Positions 57,135 to 64,000 of a stretch of DNA of 64,000 bases are shown here, in pieces; position 1 is the first letter of the stretch, and each line of letters begins with the position of its first letter. The notes beneath the pieces are model-generated. The model saw only the letters and a program-made list of their open reading frames with translations. It did not search any database and was not told the origin of the DNA. The position numbers and the translations under genes were made by a program. The DNA is from Azolla caroliniana (lineage: Eukaryota > Polypodiophyta): positions 5,704,001-5,768,000 of the forward strand of contig JBHGNT010000001.1 in assembly GCA_043228905.1 (NCBI GenBank). The letters are read 5' to 3'.

Positions 57135-58244
57135 ATGGACTCTCGGAAGCCACTCCGACCGAACTTCCGGAAAGGCGGCATGAAGAAGGTGCTCGAGGAG
57201 GAATTGGCGGCAAGAAGCAACTATGCGACAACTACGGGAATATGTGTCGGGGAGTCATCGAGAGCAAAGACGTCTTTTTGGCCGGAAGTTCTAGAAAACA
57301 CCGAGAAAACCGACTCCAACGAGATCCGAAGCACCGCGGAAGGCGTCCGGGAAGCTACGGGATGGGAGTGCCCTATCGACAAGAATAGCGTATACGCCCT
57401 GTGTCAATTGCATAAGGTGTATGTGGACGAGAAACGACGACGCACGGAGGATGCGGGCGGGCCATCGAAGCTACCGGAAAGCTGGAACTCCGGAGGTAAG
57501 GGAAAAGAAAAGGCGACTCCGGCATTCAAGCTCGCCTCGGACATAGAACAACAAACCGACTTGAAAAGAGTGTTCGAGGAAAGGATCTTGGATAGCCGGG
57601 TAGATTTCTCGCTTCGGGAGCTACTCGGAATAGCAAAGAAGGAGTTCCACGATCTTCTCGTGGATCTCGTGAAGCGAAAAAGACAAAGTACGGAGGAAAA
57701 TGCTCCAAGGGTGAATGCGAACACCGTTTTAATGAACGACACTGAAGTGGAGGACGAAATTCCGAACTCCCACTATACAAGGCCACATTGGGCACACGCG
57801 ACTAAGGAGACTCCGGTCCGAATCGGCAACATCAAAGAACCCGTGCTAGCATTGATTGATCACGGATCGGAGATCAACTTGATGTCCAAGGAGTTCTACC
57901 GGAAGGGGAAGTGGCCTATTAACACCAATCATGGATGGAAGATTCGGGCGGCCACCAAAGCAACGAAAGATCTATTTGCGGCTTGTCCGGATGTGACGGT
58001 GAAGATCGGGGATGTCGAGATCGACCAAAATTTCTTCGTGCAAGATGAGGTTTCACATTCCGTCATCCTCGGCCAACCCTTTATCACGGCATCACGGATG
58101 GAGACGAAGGTGCTCGATAGCGGTGCGGCTTTTGCGCGAATTCAGAGCCAAAACGGTGGGAAATCCGTCCAATTCCTAACGGTGCCGGCAAATCACGAAA
58201 GGAACAAGAGGGAACTCTTGTCCCAAGTGAGAATGGATTTTTAA
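57135..58244 (+). CDS. Linker and protease ORF of gypsy C
   Basis: 369 codons in frame with gag, ending TAA 58242. The first 200 residues are a charged linker also seen in A (KKVLEEELAARSNYATTTGI, then SLRELLGIAKKEFHD). The protease core reads LALIDHGSEINLM, with DHGS at 57858-57869, a second strand GDVEIDQNFFVQDE and SVILGQPFI, and ends QFLTVPANHERNK. A His follows the catalytic Asp where most aspartic proteases have Thr or Ser. The ORF closes at GATTTTTAA, from which RT is open in the -1 frame. Confidence 0.85.
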   Translation: MDSRKPLRPNFRKGGMKKVLEEELAARSNYATTTGICVGESSRAKTSFWPEVLENTEKTDSNEIRSTAEGVREATGWECPIDKNSVYALCQLHKVYVDEKRRRTEDAGGPSKLPESWNSGGKGKEKATPAFKLASDIEQQTDLKRVFEERILDSRVDFSLRELLGIAKKEFHDLLVDLVKRKRQSTEENAPRVNANTVLMNDTEVEDEIPNSHYTRPHWAHATKETPVRIGNIKEPVLALIDHGSEINLMSKEFYRKGKWPINTNHGWKIRAATKATKDLFAACPDVTVKIGDVEIDQNFFVQDEVSHSVILGQPFITASRMETKVLDSGAAFARIQSQNGGKSVQFLTVPANHERNKRELLSQVRMDF

Positions 58245-59750
58245 AGTGGACTGTTGCGGAGTGGGGAAGTGATAGTCCGAGAAGCCCTGATACCCCACAC
58301 AGGAAGAAAACTCTCGGAGCAAAACATGTACGAATCGGTCCGGATGGGGCATCTACGTACACGACCGTAACCGGAGGATTGAAGAAAGGATACCAACAAG
58401 TGGAGGATAAGTTGCGGTCGGCATCAATAATAAAAGAAGATGAGGAAATCATGGGGATAGTCGAAGAAGTGTTCTATGGGAGCACGCTACAACGACTTGA
58501 AGAGCTTGCGGAAGATAAAAGCCAAGGGATCCGGGTAGTCCCGGTGGAATCGGTCGAGATGTACGAGATCATTGCGAAAATGGAGCCGGATACGCTCCGC
58601 AAAGAAGAAGCAATGGTAAATACGAAATACAAGACCGTGGAGAAGAAGGTGAAACCGGCCGCGGGACCACTACCCGCCGATAGCGAACAAAAGAGGAAAG
58701 AAGTCTCGGGAGATCCGACACTTCGGAAGTCCGTGGATATCGGACATGCCTTCACGGATGAGACCCGGAAGAAACTTCGGATCGGTGGAGGTGGGTTCCT
58801 ATTACAAAAAGAAGAAGAACGGTTTCGCGAGATGTTGGAGCAACACGGCAAAGCGTTTGCATTTACATCAAGGGAGATAGGGTGCGTCGATTCGAGAATA
58901 GTGGAGCCGATGGTGATCTTCACGATTGACCATGTACCGTGGAACTTGAAGCCGATTCCGGTGCCACGAGCGCATATTCCGAAAGTCATTGACTTGCTCA
59001 AGGAGAAGGCGGCGATGGGGATTCTAGAGCCATCAACTACTCCGTACTCAAATCGATGGTTTACGGTTCCGAAGAAGAATGGGTCACTCCGATTTATCCA
59101 AGACTTGCAACCGGTGAATAAGGTCACGATCCGGAACTCGGGAGTTGGTCCGATAGTGGACGAATTTGTGGAAGCTTTTGCCGGTCGTGCGATATACTCC
59201 ATCGGAGACCTATACTCAGGGTATGACCAATTCCAACTAGCCGTGGAGAGCCGAGACATCACAACCATGCGAACACCGTTAGGATTAGTCTGAATGTGCA
59301 CACTACCACAAGGAGCGACAAACTCGGTTGCTCATATGATGAACGCGATGAACAAGGTGCTTCGAGACTGCATTCCGGAGATAACGATGCCGTTCCTCGA
59401 TGACATTCCGATGAAAGGATGCGCGGTAGAAGAAAAAGATGAGACTATGGATGATCGGGGATGCCGAAAGTTCGTGGTCGACCATACTCATGATTGCGAG
59501 AAAGTGTTGCGAAAGCTAGAAGATGTGCACCTAACACTTTCCGGGGAGAAATCGGCATTTGGGCAAGAAGAAATATTGGTGGTCGGACATCTATGTGGGC
59601 CCTACGGCCGAAGACTGTCACCAACAAAGATCGATGCGATTCAAGCTATGGAGGAAATATGCGAGTCAACATCCGAAGTCCGAAGGTTTCTCGGTGCATG
59701 TGCATTCTATCACATATGGATTCCGCACTATGCACATATAGCGGACCCAC
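58245..59750 (+). pseudogene. RT and start of RNase H of gypsy C, interrupted
   Basis: The frame is open from 58244 and includes the region before RT, fingers (PYSNRWFTVPKKNGSLRFIQ), palm A (YSIGDLYSGYDQFQLA), one TGA at 59291 where gypsy A has CGG, then MCTLPQGATNSVAH and FLDD near 59397. The thumb/connection follows (GHLCGPYGRR, VRRFLGACAFYH). N5 is inserted after HIADP. Confidence 0.87.
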
Positions 59751-60268
59751 TGTCGTGCAGATTTTCGTCCATAGGCAGAAACCGGGGTGGAAGGGGCAAG
59801 TCGGTGGTGTGCAACATGTGCACATGTATACTAGGATATGGTGTATAGAGAGAGAAGGGGAAATTTTTGTCCCACATTGTAAGGTCCCTCCCTCCTTGGG
59901 CTATAAAAGGAAGGAAGGGGTCACTTATGAAGGGGTTGCCTATTTTGCGTATGAGAGGTATACCACTTAGCCTAGAGTTCTTACCGTTTTAGGGTTAGGG
60001 TTTCCTTATTCATCTTCGGTTAGGGTTTTCTCATAGTCGTTGGGTGCGGCCCATGTGGCCACCATTGTTGTAACCATTCGTTGTTTTAATATAACTTGTT
60101 GAACATCTTGCCTCCGCCGATCTCTCCTTCTATGTCGTGGTCTTATTCTTTCCTCTTCTCCTCTTGAGCTAAGCCTCCATATCATGTCCTATTCTTTCTC
60201 CTCCACTCCCTAGTCCGAGACCCCGGTGGTCCCGACCCTTCTACACGTACGCGCGTAACAACGCGACA
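59751..60268 (+). repeat. 5' LTR of N5 (518 bp)
   Basis: TGTCGTGCAG...AACGCGACA. TATA box CTATAAAAGG at 59901-59910, then TTTTAGGGTTAGGG (telomere box, about 59987-60001). Confidence 0.92.
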
Positions 60269-60305
60269 TATTTGGTGAACCCGACGTGAAGGGCGGCAAG
60301 GGAGC

Positions 60306-63300
60306 ATGGAGATGGAAGAAGACTTGGACTTCGAGGAGATGATGGCAAAAATCGTGATGGAAGCCGGACGGAAAATGGCGAAGCGAGATGCGGCTCAACA
60401 AGCCATCGAAAGGGTGGTCGATCGAGTCGGCCGATTCAATGGGTACGATGTCCCGAGGTTCTTTTAAGCGTATGAGGCCGAGATGGCGAAAGGGGGCGTG
60501 GACGAGGAGATGCGGCTAGAGTATTTTCCTCGACTGGCGGCCGCATCGGTGCACAAGGAGGTCAAGGAGCTACGAGAAGCTCACGAGTCGTGGGTGTCCT
60601 TGGAGGTAGCCCTATTGGAAGCGTGCGGATACGCGAAATCGGAGTGGGTATGCCGGCGACCCGATGGGGAGTGGTCGGCAACAACGTGGCCCGCGAGCGG
60701 CAGAGAAGAGAGAGCGGCGAGTGAGTACGCACTACCGCCGGAAGAGAGCTCAACGCAAAACGGTTCGGAGGAGCTCGACCTAGAAGCGCTAATACGAGAG
60801 GCATGCGAGCTTGTGAAGGCGAAAATCAGAGCCGAAGAAGGGCTTACACACACCGGTCCTAGAGACTCTGGCATCCGGCCCGAGAGCCGGTGTGAGACCT
60901 AGAGTGACGGACGGTGGCGGCGGCAATGCGGGCAACCGAGACGACGGCATGGGAGAGATGGTGGCAAGCGTAATCGAGGTTTGCGGAATCGGAGATGGGG
61001 TAGCCGCGGACAACGACGACCGGACGGAAGCGGCTACTGACACAACAAGTGGCGGTGCCGGGTCCTTACCCACACCGGTCCTAGAGGCTCCGGCGGCCGG
61101 CCCGAGTGCCGGCATGAGACCTAGAGCGACGGGCGGTGGCGGCGGCAAGGCGGCCTACCATGGCGACGAAGAGAACGAGGAAAAGATAGCCACGGACCAC
61201 GGCGTCCGAACGAAGGTGGCTACGAACATGGCATCGGCGAGTAATGGTATCGGGACTTTTCCCACACCTATTCAAGAGACTTCGGCAGTCGGCCCCGAGA
61301 GCCCACGTGAGACCGGAGAGAAGGGCGGTGGCCGTGAGGAGGTGTGGCCCGGAGCGAACACGTACGAAGATGAGGATGCGAGGCCCGGAACGGGAATATA
61401 CGAGAGGACCGACGGAGAGGTCGGGAGCGGCAAAGAGGAGAGAGTCAGGAACCGACCCGACCGGAAGATGGACCGGTCGATAATCCGACATGACCGGAAG
61501 ACGACGCGGAAGAACATTGGAGCGGGGTCTGGTCAACCGGGCCCGAACCGAAGAAGAGCTGGCAAGGTCGGATTTGTTCGGACAAACATCTACCGGCCGG
61601 TTACGATTACGGAAGGGAGCCGACCTAACCGGAACTCGATCGTCCGAGACCGATCCGGGCGAAGGCAAAGTTGACACGGTTGGAGGTCGAGGCGAACGGG
61701 CCACAACACCCGGTGGGAGCCGGTGAGCGCGAGAAGGATGCTAACCGGGCACGGTGATTACGGCTTGGCAGAAGACCGAGAGCGAGAGGAGCCCTCCACA
61801 TCTATCCTTGAGACTTCGGCGGTTGCTGATCAACATAAGACCGGAGACACGACGGGTGGCGGCGAGGAGTCGGAGACCGGAACTGACGAGGCCACTAGAA
61901 CGGGTACCCGGTGCGTGAAGACGGATGAGCACGGCCAAGACGGCAAGCCGGAGTCGAAAGGGGCTATAGCAAGAAAGGACGAAGAGACCGACGCGGAGGT
62001 CGGGTCTACGACGGATGAGGTGCGTAATACGAAGTATGCACTACGGCGTAAAACGGAGCAGGCACTACGGCCAGCGAAGGGCCAAGAAGTAAGCATGCAC
62101 CCGGAAGAGCGGCAACGAGTGACCGACAACGATGGACCTGTCGAGCCTTTGAGAGACAAGCACGCGGCGAGAGATGAAGCCGTAAGGTGCCGAGATCGGC
62201 GGATGGGTGGCGAGAGTGAAGGATGGTGCGCGGAGAACAACGGGGTACACACCGGGAAGAGAAAACGCAGCGGCTTCCCGGAGGACATACAAGGCCAAGC
62301 GGGCCAAGAGGGCGCAAGCCGAGGCGAGGCGGTAATGAGAGCCTCGAGGGACACCGACACGGAGGTCGGGAGGACGGTACGCTCTACGGTGAGAGAGCAC
62401 GACGGGCAAAGGAGAGGCAAGGAACGCGGAATGGGGTCGCCTAAGGGCCAAAGAATGAGCGCATATTCGGGGGACAACATCGGCGCACGAGAAGAGCCCA
62501 TGGAAGGCAAGCGCGGAGCAGGAAGAGTCGACACGCCGAGGTGTTCGGCATGCGGAGACGATAAAACCAAAGGAGGAACATACGCGGCACGAAAAGGGCG
62601 GAATCCGGAGTACGATCGGAGAGTTCAGGAGCGCACCCGGAGGACATACGAGCCTTTGCGAGGAATGCGCGCGGCGAGAGATGGAGCGGTGAGGTGCCGG
62701 TATCGGCGGATGATCGACGAGCGTGAAAGGCTATGTCTTGAGAACCGGAGGAGGTGCGTGGAGAGCAACGGGCTACGCGCCGGGAAGAGGAAGCACGACT
62801 TCCCGGAAGGCATGCGAGGCCAAGCGGGCCAAGAGGACGAGAGTCAGGATGAAGCGGTAACGGGAGTCGCGAAGGACATTGACATGGTGGTCGGGATGAC
62901 GGTACGCTCTACGGCAAGAGAGCACGACGAGCAAGGGAGAAGCAAGGAGCGCGTAATGGGGTCACGTAAGGACCGAAGAACGAGCACGCATTTGATGGAC
63001 GACAACGACGCACGGAAAGTGCCTACGGAAGCCGAGTGCAGAACGAAGGGAGTCGGTACGAGGTGTTCGGGGCGAGGAGAAGGTCGAGCCGGAGGTGGAA
63101 CACACGCGATACGCGAGGAGCGGCACCCGACGAGCAATCGAAGTAATCGGGGGTCTAACCGGAGGACATGCGCGGTGAGCGAAGGAAGGGAGACAGGATC
63201 GGCAACGGTGTTCGGGATGGCCAGTCGAAGAAGAAGGTGCGTGCGCTGGACGTGGTGGATCGGATGGAGCTGGCGGGTCGGGGCCGGTAAGGAGCTGGCA

Positions 63301-63657
63301 AGACGGATCGGCTCCGGCAAGGGACCGGCAAGAAGGTTGGGTGCTGGTAAGGCGAAAGACCCGGTTGATCACCGTGGCCGAAATCTCTCACCCTTTTCCC
63401 TTCTTGGCACATACCGGTGGATGTGCAGTTTGGTGGGGGTGGATGTCGTGAAGATTTTCGTCCATAGGCGGAAACCGGGGTGGAAGGGGCAAGTCGGTGG
63501 TGTGCAACATGTGCACATGTATACTAGGATATGGTGTATAGAGAGAGAAGGGGAAATTTTTGTCCCAGTTTGTAAGGTCCCTCCCTCCTTGGGCTATAAA
63601 AGGAAGGGGAAGAAGTTTCCGAAGACTACTTTGCGTCGGAGCACATATGCCGAGTGA
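60306..63657 (+). pseudogene. Broken copy of the N3-type repetitive gag-derived ORF in N5
   Basis: ATG 60306 starts a frame equal to the N3 N-terminus but TAA at 60465 stops it. The frame continues to about 60902, then shifts. The next frame runs 60892-63657 with one TGA at 61672. Text parallels N3: FPTPIQETSAVGPESPRETG, GFVRTNIYRPVTITEG, SILETSAVADQHKTGD, then modules with RPAKGQEVSMHPE, KGQRMSAYSGDN and RKDRRTSTHLMDD. The last stretch reads through the polypurine tract and LTR and is not natural coding. It shows the N3 protein is a family trait. Confidence 0.82.
63444..63608 (+). repeat. Truncated 3' LTR of N5 (165 bp)
   Basis: TGTCGTGAAGATTTTCG... matches the first 165 bp of N-type LTRs up to the TATA box, then stops. 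Confidence 0.88.
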
Positions 63658-64000
63658 ACGTAATCCGAGAATTCCGGGAAGAAGAATACGAGGGAGAAAG
63701 CTTGATGATCGGAAAGATGTTACAAGAGGCCAAGGACTCAACAAACGATAAAGGAAGAAGAGCTGAGATCCGAAGGAAGAAGAGGCAAGTCCAAAAGTTC
63801 TTCTTGGAAAACGGATTAATATGGAGGGCGCCGAAAAGACCGGATGGTATACCACTTCGAGTAGTCGGGACAAAATAGCAACGAAACTGGATAATGTCTG
63901 AGTTTCACGAATCCAATTGGGCTGGACACCGAGGAACATGGGCAACATTTGTGAAGATCAAGCAAAAATATTGGTGGAAGAAAATGTACAAAGATGTCGC
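63609..64000 (+). pseudogene. Gypsy C pol resumed: RNase H-integrase linker and integrase zinc region
   Basis: Text EEVSEDYFASEH, then KKRQVQKFFLENGLIWRAPK, TAG at 63876, then ESNWAGHRGTWATF and KYWWKKMYKDV, matching gypsy A 25950-26370. It continues past the window end. Confidence 0.82.

Larger units (their letters stand above)
59751..63608 (+). mobile_element. Non-autonomous LTR element N5, 3' LTR truncated
   Basis: The 5' LTR is 59751-60268 (518 bp), with the primer site at 60273, a broken ORF, the polypurine tract GGTGGGGGTGGA at 63432-63443 and the second LTR from 63444, cut at about 63608 after AAAAGGAAGG. The left flank is CCAC. The right junction goes directly into RNase H-region sequence of gypsy C, so a deletion removed the LTR end and adjacent host-element DNA. 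Confidence 0.88.
55486..64000 (+). mobile_element. Ty3/gypsy element C, sister to A, runs off the window
   Basis: LTR, primer site TGGTGAACCCGACGTG, gag, protease and RT to 59750, then N5 (59751-63608), then the tail of RNase H and the integrase zinc region to 64000. Between 59750 and 63609 part of RNase H is lost, together with the end of the second N5 LTR. The 3' part and 3' LTR are outside. Confidence 0.87.

Noticed and set aside
61723-63657. A single 644-codon intact protein in N5
   Set aside because: Its 3' part reads through the polypurine tract and the truncated LTR into gypsy C, and upstream the frame is broken by TAA 60465 and TGA 61672. It is a decayed copy.

Overview
This is plant nuclear DNA, probably from a seed plant with a repeat-rich genome. 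The evidence is two intron-containing genes of plant type, AAACCCTAA telomere-box motifs, Ty1/copia and Ty3/gypsy elements with plant-style domains, and MITEs. I cannot name the species. Nothing bacterial or organellar is seen, and no tRNA or rRNA gene is recognised.

Layout. Positions 1-15885 are AT-rich host DNA with two genes. A four-exon short-chain dehydrogenase of the 3-ketodihydrosphingosine reductase (TSC10/KDSR) type lies on + at 3912-6698. A two-exon glycine-rich RNA-binding protein of the GRP7/GRP8 type lies on - at 10013-12311. Two inverted copies of a 313-bp Mutator-type fold-back MITE (7177-7489 and 14189-14501) flank the second gene. From 15886 to the window end everything is nested transposable elements.

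The nest can be unpicked from target-site duplications (TSDs). A chromovirus-type LTR (B0) is split by a hAT-like element whose two ends now lie 30 kb apart (16192 and 46462). Inside it are: a non-autonomous LTR element N1; copia E, into which gypsy A and copia F jumped; the 3' part of copia G carrying a solo LTR (H); and a minus-strand chromodomain gypsy B1 carrying two solo LTRs. Right of 46595 a plus-strand gypsy B2 hosts a complete non-autonomous element N3 (48996-53529). A further gypsy, C (about 55.5-64.0 kb, running off the window), hosts N5 (59751-63608).

The least familiar material is the A/C/N group. A and C are Ty3-like elements without a chromodomain, with a DHGS protease motif, an FLDD reverse transcriptase and a shared GATTTTTAR site exactly where the protease frame closes and the RT frame opens at -1. 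The N elements share their LTR ends, primer-binding site, polypurine tract and gag N-terminus, but carry no pol. They encode instead one very long repetitive charged protein, 1,024 codons and uninterrupted in N3. Insertions of this group make 4-bp TSDs, and the four that can be read are all CCGT/ACGG, whereas the copia, H and B insertions here give 5-bp TSDs where readable. A plausible reading is that A/C-type elements supply enzymes for N elements in trans.

Most element ORFs carry stops or frameshifts and are called pseudogenes. Copia F is almost intact (one nonsense codon, nearly identical LTRs). All family assignments are from motif reading only.
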